A model generated the notes under the pieces. It was given only the letters and a program-made list of their open reading frames with translations, did no database searches and had not been told where the DNA came from. From positions 1-40,667 of the forward strand of contig JAUSBQ010000267.1 in the NCBI GenBank assembly GCA_030651965.1: a DNA stretch of 40,667 bases, written 5' to 3'. This document shows, piece after piece, positions 1 to 8,449 of the stretch. Each line of letters opens with the position of its first letter. The first letter of the stretch is position 1. The stretch is from Pseudolabrys sp. Lineage in GTDB: Bacteria > Pseudomonadota > Alphaproteobacteria > Rhizobiales > Xanthobacteraceae. The position numbers and the translations under genes are program-made.

Positions 1-284
<284 letters not shown>

Positions 285-288
<4 letters not shown>

Positions 289-1385
289 AGGCCCACCAGC
301 GAGCGCTGCCGCAGCAGGATGACCAGGAAGAACGGCGCGCCGACGATGGCCGTCAGCACGCCGATCGGCACTTCCGCTGGCGCCGCGATGGTGCGGGCGC
401 AGGTGTCGGCCGCCAGCAGCAGAATGGCGCCGGCGCAGGCGGACGACGGCAACAGCCGGCGATGGCCGGGACCGATGATCAGCCGCAGCAGATGTGGCAC
501 CACGATGCCGACGAAACCGATGACGCCGGCAAACGCCACGGCGGCGCCGGTCATCGCCGACACCAGGACGATCGACAGCCGCTTGAGACGTTCGACCTCG
601 ACGCCCATGTGAAACGCTTCGGCCTCGCCGAGCACCAGGAGGTCGAGACCGCGGGCGATGAACGGGGTGACGATCAGCAGGCCAAGCAGAAACGGCGCGA
701 CGATCGCGACCTTCTCCCAGGTTGCGCCGCCGAGCGAGCCGAGCAGCCAGAAGGTAATATCGCGCAATTGCCGGTCGTCCGCGGCGAAGACCAGAAGGCC
801 GATGCCGGCGTTGGCCAGCGCCGCGATCGCCAGTCCACCGAGCAGGAAGACCGCGATCGACGTGCGGTTCTCGCGCGTGGCGATGCGGTGCAGGATGAAG
901 GTGGTGGCGAGCGAGCCGAGAAAAGCCGCGGCCGGCAACAACTCAAACGGCAGCGCCGTTTGGCCCGCCGCCAGCAGCCGGTCGCCGACGACGATGGTCG
1001 CCGCCGCCGCCAGCGCGCCGCCGCTCGAGACGCCGACCAGCGCCGGATCGGCCAGCGGATTGCGGAACAACCCCTGCATGATGGCGCCGCTGGCCGCCAG
1101 CAGCGCGCCGATGATGATGGTGATGGCGACGCGGGGCAGCCGCACCGACCACAGCACAAGTTGATCGCGCGCCAGCGTCGACGGATCGGCATGGCTCGGC
1201 CAAAGTCCGAGTGCGGCCGGCAACCGCGCCAGCGGAATGCCGGCGGCACCAATCGACGCGGCAATCAGCGCGGTTGCCAGCAACAGCAGCAGAAGCAGCG
1301 CCGTCAGCATGACGCCGCCCTGGGTCGAGCGCCACCAAACGCTGCCCCAGCGCGCCGGCGGCATGGCCGTTGCGATGCCGCTCAT
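285..1385 (-). CDS. hmuU: Heme ABC transporter permease HmuU
   Basis: Inner-membrane permease of the FecCD/BtuC type, 366 residues, the usual length for the family with about ten membrane segments. It forms the channel that receives heme from HmuT and is driven by HmuV. Family signatures include RLPRVAITIIIGALLAASGAIMQ-type text after the first segment, NPLADPALVGVSSGGAL, and GFVGIVVPHLLRL near the C-terminus. I chose ATG at 1385 because it forms an ATGA overlap with the hmuT stop. An in-frame GTG at 1394 would add three residues. The family is certain. The heme substrate is inferred from the operon. Confidence 0.93.
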
Positions 1386-2362
1386 TCGGCGCACGTCGCG
1401 GCGGCAGCAGCGGTATCCGCCGCTTTCGGCTTCAGTTCGGGATAGAGCGACACCGCAAGATCGCGCGCCGCTTGGGCGCTACGCGGCCCGAAGCCGAGCA
1501 TGTAGAGCCCTTCCATCGAGAGGAAGGCGCGGTTGGGGGCGGCCGGCGTCGCGGCGAAGGCCGGATGCGCGAACACCGCATCGGAGGTGACGGTGGCGGG
1601 GCCGGGTCCGCCGCGTTCCATCGTCAGCACCACGTCCGGCCTGGCTGCGATGACCGCTTCGTCGCTGATCTGCTTGTAACCTTCATAGGAGGTGATGACG
1701 TTCTCGGCGCCGGCCATGCGGATGATGCCGTCGGCGGCGGTCTTGGTCCCGCTCACCATGGCCTTGCCGCTGACGAAAGACAGAACGAACATCACGCGCT
1801 TGGACTTTGTAATGCCCGTTTCTAATTTGCCGAGCATGTCGAGATCGGCGCGTACGCGCGCGGCCAGGCATTCGCCGCGTTCGACCGCGCCGGTGGCCCG
1901 CGCGATGATCCGGATTTTCTCGACGATGCCGTCGCCGGTATAGGAATCGGGAACCACGACCAGCGGCACGCCCGCGGATTGCAACACGCCGAGCGTCTCC
2001 TTTGTGCCGCTGCCTTCGATGGCCAGGATCAGACTCGGCTTCAACCCGAGCACGCCCTCGGCCGACAACTGCCGCATATAGCCGACGCTTGGCTTCCCGG
2101 TGGCGGCGCGCGGATAGAGGCTCGTCGTATCGACGCCGACGATATTGTTCTCCTTGCCGAGCGCGTACAATATTTCGGTGACGGCGCCGCCGACCGAAAC
2201 GATGCGGCTGGCATCGTTGACCGTGACATTTCGGCCCGTCGCGTCTTTCAACACCGTGTCGCCGTGAGCGGTCAGAGACATCGTCACGGCGAGACAGGCG
2301 AGTATCCCGGTATGCAGAAAACGACGGGCGATGGCGACGGGACGCATGATGCTGGTTCTCAC
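1382..2362 (-). CDS. hmuT: Periplasmic heme-binding protein HmuT
   Basis: Substrate-binding protein of the helical-backbone (TroA/BtuF-like) class, 326 residues from GTG at 2362, or 321 from ATG at 2347. The N-terminus carries a signal peptide (hydrophobic stretch about residues 16-32, likely cleavage after TAHG). The conserved opening of the mature domain, RIVSVGGAVTEILYALG, and the mid-domain VGYMRQLSAEGVLGLKPSLI are typical of HmuT. It captures heme in the periplasm and delivers it to HmuU. The GTG start overlaps the hemP stop as GTGA. The C-terminal tail is alanine-rich and probably not part of the fold. Confidence 0.92.
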   Translation of the reverse strand: MRTSIMRPVAIARRFLHTGILACLAVTMSLTAHGDTVLKDATGRNVTVNDASRIVSVGGAVTEILYALGKENNIVGVDTTSLYPRAATGKPSVGYMRQLSAEGVLGLKPSLILAIEGSGTKETLGVLQSAGVPLVVVPDSYTGDGIVEKIRIIARATGAVERGECLAARVRADLDMLGKLETGITKSKRVMFVLSFVSGKAMVSGTKTAADGIIRMAGAENVITSYEGYKQISDEAVIAARPDVVLTMERGGPGPATVTSDAVFAHPAFAATPAAPNRAFLSMEGLYMLGFGPRSAQAARDLAVSLYPELKPKAADTAAAAATCAE

Positions 2363-2565
2363 TTCGTCAGGATGAGTTTGTTCTGCGCCGTCAGGCGCAG
2401 CCGGTAGATTTCATCGCCGTGGGCGATGGTGATCTCGCGAATGCCGGCGAACAGATCGCGGCTGTCCAAGCGGTTACCCGCCAGCAATATCTGGCGCTTT
2501 GAGTCGGCAGCACTCGGCGCCGCGCCGGTGTTGCTGGAATCGTCTTCATTCGTCGTCGTATTCAT
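2359..2565 (-). CDS. hemP: Hemin uptake protein HemP (HmuP family)
   Basis: Small protein of 68 residues. The conserved HemP core covers roughly residues 34-68: a DSRDLF motif, an HGDEIYRLRLT segment and the terminal NKLILTK. The first 25 residues are polar and look disordered. Family members sit at the head of heme-uptake operons. In Bradyrhizobium the homologue HmuP is described as a coactivator needed, with Irr, for heme-utilisation gene expression, so a regulatory role here is plausible by homology. It is first in the leftward operon, and its start faces the divergent promoter region shared with hmuR. Confidence 0.9.
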   Translation of the reverse strand: MNTTTNEDDSSNTGAAPSAADSKRQILLAGNRLDSRDLFAGIREITIAHGDEIYRLRLTAQNKLILTK

Positions 2566-2815
2566 CGCGCCAAGCCAGTAGTATTCGACATATTTATACT
2601 TACTTTTGAATCACTTTAAACTGTACTGTTTCCCGTACGATCTACTTTAGAGCCGTTTTAACTTACAAATACGCTGTTGACGTAAGTAATACAGGTTCTG
2701 TACAGATGGCAACAGAATGCTGCCGCCCAATAACGGCGCGGTATGCGAGCCAGCCAGTCGCTGCGTTTGTTGCGCGCGCCCGCCAGCCAATAAGTCAAAA
2801 ATTTGGGGGCGTTAG
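2566..2815. promoter_or_regulatory. Divergent heme-locus promoter region
   Basis: This 250-bp gap between hemP (left) and hmuR (right) is much more AT-rich than the flanking genes and has no convincing ORF. The hexamer ACTTAC occurs at 2598-2603 and 2661-2666, and inverted as GTAAGT at 2682-2687; the last two form a dyad with a 15-base spacer. CTGTACAG at 2698-2705 is a perfect 8-bp palindrome. Candidate promoter elements are TATAAA on the minus strand (2593-2598) toward hemP, and TTGACG (2677-2682) with TACAGA (2701-2706, 18-bp spacer) toward hmuR. I found no clear Irr ICE box or RirA-type box. hmuR has a GGGGGCG ribosome site just before its ATG. Confidence 0.6.
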
Positions 2816-5047
2816 ATGAATGGCATTCTGCGCGCGACGCGCGCGAGCACACTGGCGATTTCCGTTGCGGCAACCGGCATCGGCTTGACGACAGCGGCGT
2901 CGGCGCAAACCGCGCCGGCAACGACGATCACGCTCGACGCCATTACAGTGGTCTCGTCCAAGACCGAGGAAAAAGTCGTGGACGCACTCGCCCCGGTCAG
3001 CGTCGTCGGGCAGGAAGACATCAAGCGGCAGCAGCCGACCCGCATGTCCGACCTGTTCTATAATATCCCTGGCGTCTGGATGCAGGATCGCGGCGACGAC
3101 CCGTCAACGTCGATCAATATTCGCGGCCTTCAGGATTTTGGCCGTGTTGCCGTCATCGTCGATGGCGCGCGGCAGAATTATCAACGCACCGGCCACAACT
3201 CCAATGGTTCGTTCCATCTCGATCCGGAACTGGTCGGCAGTCTCGACGTCGCGCGCGGACCGACCGCGAATATCTACGGCTCTGGCGCCATCGGCGGCGT
3301 CGCCTCTTTTACCACCAAGGATATCAATGACGTCCTCCGCCCCGGCGAGAAATGGGGCGCCGACATTGGCGGCGGCATCGGCTCGAACAAATTGCAGGGC
3401 TACAGCTCGGCTTTCGGTGGCGTCCGCGTCAATCCGAACGTCGACGTGTTCGGCGGCGCGGTCTACCGCAGCCAGCAGAATTACAAGGACGGCGACGGCA
3501 CCGAAATCGCCAATACCTGGAACAACATTTCGAGCGGGCTGTTCAAGCTGACGGCGCGGCCGGCCGATGGTCACGAGGTCAAGTTCGGCACCGTGATGCA
3601 GAAGAACCTCCACAATGTCGGCCAGTACAATCGCGGCGCCACCACAACCGCGGCACCGCCGGCGGCGATCGCCGGCTCCTCGGTCTATGCCACCGACGTG
3701 ACCAACTACAACACCTCGTTGGGATGGAAATACTCCAAGCCGGACGACAAGCTGTTCGACTGGGACGCCAAGGTCTATTGGAACCGAACCGATAACGACC
3801 AGACCAAGATCTACAACAACCGCATCACCACCGGCGGCGGCACCTGTACGCTCGGCAATCCGGGCAACAACATATCGGGTTGCGTCGGCGATCCACGCAG
3901 CTACCGGCTCGACACCTTGGGCTTCGACATCCACAACACGTCACGCTTCGATGTGGGCAACTGGCACAACGCCCTGACCTACGGCATCGATGCATTTCAG
4001 GACGAAGTGTCGGCCACCGACGCCCGCGGCAATTCGGAAATCACCACGCCGGGCGGCAAGCGCACGGTTTCGGGCGGCTTCTTGCAATGGAAGGCGAATT
4101 ATTCGAACTGGCTGGAGATCGTCAGCGCCGCCCGTTACGACCATTATGAGCTGAAGTCCGCCGGCGTTTCGTCAAGCGGCAGCCGGCTGTCGCCGAAAAT
4201 CACCATCGGCGTAACCCCTGTGCCTGGCGTGACGCCCTATGTCAGCTATGCGGAGGGATACCGCTCGCCCTCCGTCACCGAAACATTGATCTCCGGGGCG
4301 CATGCCACCGGCGGCGGGCCGGCATTTTTTGTCTGTGCTGACGGCACCACCGGCCTGTTCTGCTTCCTGCCGAATCCCAATCTGCGGCCCGAGGTCGGCA
4401 AGAACAAGGAAGTCGGCATAAACCTGAAATTTGACAGCGTATTCGCGAAGGGCGACAGCTTCCGCGGCAAGCTGAACGGTTTCCAGAACGACATCGACGA
4501 CTACATCAATCCGGTGTCGTTCACCCCGACCCTCGTGTTCCCGTTCGGCACGTATAACCGGGATTACCAGTATCAGAACATCCCGCACGCGCGCATCCGC
4601 GGTGTGGAAGCGGAGATGATGTATGACGCTGGCGGCTGGTTCATCGGCTTCAGCGGCACGGTGCAGGAGGGCGAAAACACCCAGACCGGCGTCGGCCTCG
4701 CCACCATTCAGCCGCGCCGAATGACGACGACGGCCGGCGTTCGCTTGCTGGACCGCAAGCTGGTGCTGTCCGCGCAATGGTCGTCGGTAGCATCCAACAC
4801 GGATCTCCCCGCCGGCTATATACCATCGACGTCGTACGAGTTGGTCAACCTCTATGCGTCCTATCAAGCGACCAAGGACGTCTCGATGAACTTCTCGATC
4901 GACAACCTCTTCAACAAATACTACCGGCCCTACGCCATCCCGGGCGGCTCAGCCGACGGCACCACGCAGAACGACGTGCTGTGGACCAGCCCCGGCCCGG
5001 GCATCACCTTCAAGGGTGGGATCAAGGTTCATTTCGGCTCGACATGA
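2816..5047 (+). CDS. hmuR: TonB-dependent heme/hemoglobin receptor HmuR
   Basis: Outer-membrane receptor of 743 residues that imports heme using TonB energy. A signal peptide ends in ASA-Q at about residue 30. A TonB-box-like segment (about 38-49) precedes the plug domain (about 55-165), with typical text such as SINIRGLQDFGRVAVIVDG and VARGPTANIYGSGAIGG. The beta-barrel follows and ends in an aromatic-rich terminal strand. The heme-receptor hallmarks are a degenerate FRAP box (YRSP, 482-485), NPNL (520-523) and a histidine between them (H496), as in HmuR/HemR proteins. The arginine-alanine of FRAP is RS here. It lies head-to-head with hemP-hmuTUV, which supports heme as substrate. Confidence 0.93.
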   Translation: MNGILRATRASTLAISVAATGIGLTTAASAQTAPATTITLDAITVVSSKTEEKVVDALAPVSVVGQEDIKRQQPTRMSDLFYNIPGVWMQDRGDDPSTSINIRGLQDFGRVAVIVDGARQNYQRTGHNSNGSFHLDPELVGSLDVARGPTANIYGSGAIGGVASFTTKDINDVLRPGEKWGADIGGGIGSNKLQGYSSAFGGVRVNPNVDVFGGAVYRSQQNYKDGDGTEIANTWNNISSGLFKLTARPADGHEVKFGTVMQKNLHNVGQYNRGATTTAAPPAAIAGSSVYATDVTNYNTSLGWKYSKPDDKLFDWDAKVYWNRTDNDQTKIYNNRITTGGGTCTLGNPGNNISGCVGDPRSYRLDTLGFDIHNTSRFDVGNWHNALTYGIDAFQDEVSATDARGNSEITTPGGKRTVSGGFLQWKANYSNWLEIVSAARYDHYELKSAGVSSSGSRLSPKITIGVTPVPGVTPYVSYAEGYRSPSVTETLISGAHATGGGPAFFVCADGTTGLFCFLPNPNLRPEVGKNKEVGINLKFDSVFAKGDSFRGKLNGFQNDIDDYINPVSFTPTLVFPFGTYNRDYQYQNIPHARIRGVEAEMMYDAGGWFIGFSGTVQEGENTQTGVGLATIQPRRMTTTAGVRLLDRKLVLSAQWSSVASNTDLPAGYIPSTSYELVNLYASYQATKDVSMNFSIDNLFNKYYRPYAIPGGSADGTTQNDVLWTSPGPGITFKGGIKVHFGST

Positions 5048-5053
5048 CAACAT

Positions 5054-5096
5054 CCGCGCAGCCGTTTTTCGAGCGGCTGCGCGGCCTATCGTTTTT
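5054..5096 (+). terminator. Hairpin with T5 tract after hmuR
   Basis: A perfect 11-bp stem (CCGCGCAGCCG at 5054-5064 with its complement at 5074-5084) encloses a 9-base loop. It starts 7 bases after the hmuR stop. A run of five T (5092-5096) follows seven bases after the stem. This resembles an intrinsic terminator with a displaced U-tract. Because the ABM gene begins about 50 bases later on the same strand without an obvious promoter, it may act as a partial terminator or an mRNA-stabilising 3' structure that sets receptor levels above those of the downstream genes. Confidence 0.7.
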
Positions 5097-5147
5097 CTGC
5101 CACCGACCAAAACCTGCGCCAGCAAGCGCCAGCCAAGGGAACTGCCG

Positions 5148-5486
5148 ATGTACATCGCGATGAACCGCTTCAAGGTGAAAAAAGGCTCCGAGGATGCCTT
5201 TGAAAAAGTCTGGGCCAGCCGGGATTCCTATCTCGACCGCATGGCCGGCTTCGTCGAATTTCACCTCCTGAAGGGTCCGGAAGCCGACGATCACACGCTG
5301 TATTCGTCGCACACCGTGTGGGCGAGCCACGCCGACTTCGAGGCCTGGACCAAGTCGGAGGAATTCCGCGTCGCGCATGCCCGCGCCGGCAACAATTCGA
5401 CGACCGGCACGCTCTACCTTGAGCATCCGAAGTTCGAAGGCTTCGAGGTCAAGCAGACGCTGACACGCAAGGGCGCGGCGGCTTAG
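5148..5486 (+). CDS. hmuQ: Heme-degrading ABM-family monooxygenase (IsdG/HmuQ type)
   Basis: Small ferredoxin-fold ABM protein of 112 residues. It carries the Asn-Trp-His set that defines IsdG-type heme oxygenases in register: N6 (MYIAMNRF), W67 (FEAWTKS) and H77 (FRVAHAR). Such enzymes ruffle and cleave heme, releasing iron without the canonical HO-1 fold. I chose ATG at 5148 because it gives the family N-terminus and has AAGGGA seven bases upstream; an in-frame start at 5016 would run through the upstream hairpin. It follows the heme receptor and precedes hutX. The symbol follows Bradyrhizobium HmuQ/HmuD; which of the two paralogues this matches cannot be told by eye. Confidence 0.85.
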   Translation: MYIAMNRFKVKKGSEDAFEKVWASRDSYLDRMAGFVEFHLLKGPEADDHTLYSSHTVWASHADFEAWTKSEEFRVAHARAGNNSTTGTLYLEHPKFEGFEVKQTLTRKGAAA

Positions 5487-5513
5487 AGCCACAGTTCGAA
5501 AAACCAAGGACGC

Positions 5514-5539
5514 GGGCGTCGCGCTTCAAGCGCGCGCCC
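5514..5539. other. GC-rich hairpin between the ABM gene and hutX
   Basis: GGGCG-t-CGCGCTT pairs with AAGCGCGCGCCC through a two-base turn, with one T bulged out. There is no T-tract after it, so it is not a clear terminator. It sits in the 95-base gap between two co-directional heme genes and could protect mRNA ends or be chance in GC-rich DNA. Confidence 0.35.
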
Positions 5540-5581
5540 GGCGTTGGCGTTTGGCGACTGCCAGCACCAGAGGAAACACAC

Positions 5582-6085
5582 ATGACCGAAACCGCGACTA
5601 TGACGCTGAAAGACAAGATGATGGCCGAGCCCGGCGCCATCGTCGAGACGGTGGCCAAGGAGTACGGCGTGACGCTGCGCGAGGTGGTCGAGGCGCTTCC
5701 CGAGGCGAACCGGCGCTTCGCGGCGGGCTCTGCCTTCGCCGAGGTCATGACCGAGGTGGCAGGCTGGGGCACGGTCACGCTGATCATCCATACCGACGAC
5801 GGCGTGAACGAGTTCACCGGGCCGATCGCGGCAGGCAAGATCGCGCAGAGCTACTACAACATCGGCGGCGGCACCGGCTTCCACGGTCATCTGCGCTATG
5901 AGCGGTGCGCCAGGATCGCTTTCGTCGAGCGGCCTCTGTTCGGCCGGCTGTCGGTGTCGATGCTGTTCATCAATGTCGACGGCGGCATCATGCACAAGAT
6001 CTTCGTCGGCCGCGACGAGAAGCGTGAGCTGCTGCCCGATCAACTGGCGAAATTCCGCGCGCTCGCCGACCGGATTTGCATCTAG
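5582..6085 (+). CDS. hutX: Cytosolic heme carrier protein HutX
   Basis: Protein of 167 residues matching the HutX/HugX/HuvX heme-utilisation family in length and text. The N-terminal helical part contains the repeated pattern of a GVTLREVVEALPEA segment. The core beta region includes WGTVTLIIHTDDGVNEF, the GGGTGFHGHL loop (95-104) and a C-terminal SVSMLFINVDGGIMHKIFVGRD segment. HutX homologues bind heme in the cytoplasm and pass it to a degrading enzyme, which fits the adjacent ABM protein. The start at 5582 is preceded by AGAGGAAA. It ends 10 bases before the stop of the convergent ligase-type gene, with no clear terminator in that gap. Confidence 0.9.
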   Translation: MTETATMTLKDKMMAEPGAIVETVAKEYGVTLREVVEALPEANRRFAAGSAFAEVMTEVAGWGTVTLIIHTDDGVNEFTGPIAAGKIAQSYYNIGGGTGFHGHLRYERCARIAFVERPLFGRLSVSMLFINVDGGIMHKIFVGRDEKRELLPDQLAKFRALADRICI

Positions 6086-6095
6086 TTGTTTGCGC

Positions 6096-7313
6096 CTAGG
6101 CTTGGCGATTTTTCAAAGCGACGCCGCCGGCAATGCCGATGCCGACGACGTAGAGCCAGCCATGGGTGAAGTCGAAGAGATGCGTGTTGAACTGCGAGCC
6201 CAGTATGTTCTGCGTGGCCACGACCAGGCCGACCCAGGACGCCAGCCCGGCGGCGCGGAACAGCAGCGCATGTGAGATCCACATCGCCAGCAGCACGGCG
6301 ATGCCGACAAAGCCGAGTTGAATGCCGACCGCTAGTATCTGGTTATGCGGATTGGTCGACACCGCCGCCGCCATGCCGGTGCGGCCGGCCGCGGAGCGTT
6401 CGAACTGGTCGCGGATCGAGCCGGTGCCGTGGCCGAAAATGGGCGCGGCCTGGATGAAGCCCGCCGACTTCGTCCAGAACACCAGACGTTCGCCGGCCGG
6501 CGTCGGCGGTCCGTCGGGTTGATACGACTGGACTTCCTGGACGAAGGTGCCGACACGCTGGCGCAGATAGCCGGCCGACGGCCAGGCCGCCGCCGCCAGC
6601 AACAGAAACACGGCCGCCGACGCGATGATGCCTTTCCAGCCGAACTGCCGGTAGCCGAACAGGACGAGCAGCGCCGGAATGACGACGAGCGATGTGCGGC
6701 TGGTGGCGACGTAAAAGACATTCGCCAGGAACAATACCGCCAGGACGCCGAGCGCCATCGCCAGATTGCGTCGCCCGTCGCGCCACATGCCGAAGGCAAT
6801 ATGGAGGGTGATCGCCACGCAGATCGTGAACATGGCGCCCTGCGAGATATAGTCCTTCACCGGAACGCCGAAGCCCTTGGCTTGCACGGGAAACGGCATG
6901 GCCGGCCAGATAAATATCACCCACGAGACCAGCAGCAGGAGGGTGCAGGAGGCGAGAAAGCCGATCAGGACATGATGCGCGCGCTGCGAAGTGACGAAAT
7001 GGCACATCAGCAGCGGGATGAACAACAATTTGAGAAAGGAGCTGATGCCGTTGGCGCGCTCGGCCCATGCGACATCGGCCCACAGCATTCCCAAGGCGCC
7101 GAGCGCCACCAGCATCAGGGGCAACCCGCCCGCTGGACTGAGGGCGATGCGGCGCAGGCGTGTCAGATCGCAAACCGGGATGAACGCCAGCAGCCAGAGC
7201 ACCGTCAATATGCCGGTCGCCGAGGTCGACCAAGGCAGCGACGCCGCGAGCAGCACGGCAAAAACGTCGGCCAGCGACTCAAGACGGTTGCGGACATGCG
7301 GCATCAGCTTCAT
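6096..7313 (-). CDS. O-antigen ligase/polymerase family membrane protein (WaaL/Wzy-like)
   Basis: Polytopic inner-membrane protein of 405 residues from ATG at 7313 (an upstream start at 7382 would add 23 polar residues and lies only 3 bases from a palindrome). About ten hydrophobic segments flank one large periplasmic loop. The Wzy_C-type signature is clear: an SRTS motif near residue 206, then AGFIQAAPIFGHGTGS (about 284-299) and NPHNQIL with H323. Members either ligate O-antigen to lipid A core or polymerise repeat units or EPS; sequence alone does not separate these. Its position at the head of a Wzx-containing locus makes it the best candidate here for Wzy. It is transcribed away from the biosynthesis operon. 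Confidence 0.82.
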   Translation of the reverse strand: MKLMPHVRNRLESLADVFAVLLAASLPWSTSATGILTVLWLLAFIPVCDLTRLRRIALSPAGGLPLMLVALGALGMLWADVAWAERANGISSFLKLLFIPLLMCHFVTSQRAHHVLIGFLASCTLLLLVSWVIFIWPAMPFPVQAKGFGVPVKDYISQGAMFTICVAITLHIAFGMWRDGRRNLAMALGVLAVLFLANVFYVATSRTSLVVIPALLVLFGYRQFGWKGIIASAAVFLLLAAAAWPSAGYLRQRVGTFVQEVQSYQPDGPPTPAGERLVFWTKSAGFIQAAPIFGHGTGSIRDQFERSAAGRTGMAAAVSTNPHNQILAVGIQLGFVGIAVLLAMWISHALLFRAAGLASWVGLVVATQNILGSQFNTHLFDFTHGWLYVVGIGIAGGVALKNRQA

Positions 7314-7385
7314 CGGTCGCTCGGTATTGAGGGCAGGGTGGTGCTTTGTTGGCAGGTTGCCCAGGCGCTCGAAAGGGCCCATTGC

Positions 7386-7402
7386 GAAGATCGCCGATCT
7401 TC
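7386..7402. promoter_or_regulatory. Perfect 17-bp palindrome between ligase and methyltransferase genes
   Basis: GAAGATCG-C-CGATCTTC is an exact dyad with a single central base, in the noncoding stretch between the two divergent genes. There is no T-tract, so it is more like an operator than a terminator. Its sequence differs from the 8377/8403 palindromes, so another regulator would bind it. Confidence 0.5.
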
Positions 7403-7507
7403 TTGAAGCGCCGCGGCCATGCTAGCAACTAATCCCGGCGAGATGAAATCGGCGCATGGTTTTGCCCAGAAATCCTGTCAAGGAGAGCGAAATGGAGCCG
7501 TGGCGTA

Positions 7508-8347
7508 ATGTCCGGTGAAAGCGTGCGCGCCGATCAGTCGGCCGAAATATGCGGCGACGGGACGATGACGGCCGGCAATCGGTTTCGCTACCTGTGGCAG
7601 AACCTGTGCCGCAACTTGTCCACGCTCGGACGCGGCCCGGCGGCACGGTCGTTTTTCCCCGATCTCGAGCGTGCCCGCAACGCGATGACGGGACAGTCGC
7701 CGAGCCGCCTCATCACCAACGTATTTATCGACAGCGAATTGCCCAGGCTGCTGCCGCCGCGCAAACTCGAGGTGCTTGAAATCGGCTGCGGCGCCGGCGC
7801 GATGGCCGACCGGCTGGCGGCGCTTGGCTACAGCGGCGCTTACACCGGCGTCGACATTCAGGATTATTTCAAGCGCGACCGCGCGAGTAGTTTTCCCTTC
7901 GCTATCGAGTTTCACCAGATCGACGCGCATGAATTTTCGCCGGCGCGGCCGATCGACTTGATGGTCTCCGTGTCGACGCTCGAGCATATTCCTGCGGATG
8001 CGAACTTGATCGGGCGGTTTCCCGGCTTCTTCGCTCCGGGCGGTCTCGAAGTGCATGTCGTCCCGGCGGGCTCCAGCCTGCTGCCCTATCTCTGGCACGG
8101 CTTTCGCCAATATTCGCCGGCAATGCTTGCGGTACGCTTCGGGCCCACGGTCGAACTGGTCAAGATCGGCGGTCTCGGCAGCCTGCTGCTGCATTTCCTG
8201 GTGATCACCGGGCCGGAAATGTTTCTGCGCCGGTCGCCGCGCAAAGTGTTGCCGGGGGTCTATGCCGCGATGATGCGGCTGGCGCTGCGGATCGATCGCG
8301 TTCTACCGGTGTGTCCGACGGCCTATGCCGTTATCCGGCGGCATTAA
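7508..8347 (+). CDS. Class I SAM-dependent methyltransferase
   Basis: 279 residues with a class I Rossmann methyltransferase core: motif I LEIGCGAG (90-97), an acidic GVDIQDYF about 25 residues later, and a motif IV/post region VSVSTLEHIPAD. The C-terminal part contains hydrophobic and arginine-rich text. The substrate is unknown; a sugar or lipid intermediate of the polysaccharide is likely from context. The start is uncertain: ATG at 7508, or ATG at 7565 (260 residues). The strongest ribosome site upstream (AAGGAG, 7480-7485) is instead spaced for ATG 7492, which opens an 8-codon frame ending at 7518 and overlapping the 7508 start. Confidence 0.82.
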   Translation: MSGESVRADQSAEICGDGTMTAGNRFRYLWQNLCRNLSTLGRGPAARSFFPDLERARNAMTGQSPSRLITNVFIDSELPRLLPPRKLEVLEIGCGAGAMADRLAALGYSGAYTGVDIQDYFKRDRASSFPFAIEFHQIDAHEFSPARPIDLMVSVSTLEHIPADANLIGRFPGFFAPGGLEVHVVPAGSSLLPYLWHGFRQYSPAMLAVRFGPTVELVKIGGLGSLLLHFLVITGPEMFLRRSPRKVLPGVYAAMMRLALRIDRVLPVCPTAYAVIRRH

Positions 8348-8376
8348 TACCGCCCTTAACCGCCTCGGGAACTAGT

Positions 8377-8393
8377 CGTTCATGCCATGAACG
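8377..8393. promoter_or_regulatory. Operator-like palindrome, copy 1
   Basis: CGTTCA-TGCCA-TGAACG, in fact a perfect 8+1+8 dyad (CGTTCATG-C-CATGAACG). It shares both 6-base arms and the 5-base spacing with the copy at 8403-8419, with centres 26 bp apart. It lies just upstream of the candidate -35 element of the regulator promoter. Confidence 0.75.
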
Positions 8394-8398
8394 ATAAC

Positions 8399-8427
8399 TT
8401 GACGTTCATCGCGTGAACGGCTAGCGT
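8399..8427 (+). promoter_or_regulatory. Candidate sigma-70 promoter of the regulator-antiterminator pair
   Basis: TTGACG (8399-8404) is followed after 17 bases by TAGCGT (8422-8427), a good -35 with a weak -10. The second palindrome occupies nearly the whole spacer between them and shares bases with the -35, so a bound protein would block polymerase. The predicted transcript starts near 8434, about 16 bases before the ATG of the regulator. Confidence 0.5.
8403..8419. promoter_or_regulatory. Operator-like palindrome, copy 2
   Basis: CGTTCA-TCGCG-TGAACG has the same arms and spacing as copy 1 but a different centre; the arms extend one base on the right as GTGAACG. Conservation of the arms but not the spacer is what a dimeric DNA-binding protein site looks like. 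It overlaps the candidate promoter core. Confidence 0.75.
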
Positions 8428-8449
8428 CCGGTCTCAACGGGGACCGTCA

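Noticed and set aside
462-1445. A 327-codon plus-strand frame across hmuU
   Set aside because: It is the shadow of hmuU; the translation is rich in R, Q and D, as antisense reading of GC-rich membrane-protein genes tends to be.
4783-4792. CGGTAGCAT inside hmuR, similar to an ops core
   Set aside because: It is inside a coding region, far from any polysaccharide leader and missing the 5' GG. I keep it only as a warning about chance matches.
6086-6105. GCCTAGGC palindrome between hutX and the ligase gene, as a bidirectional terminator
   Set aside because: Eight bases with no loop and no T-tract, overlapping the ligase stop codon; too short to call.
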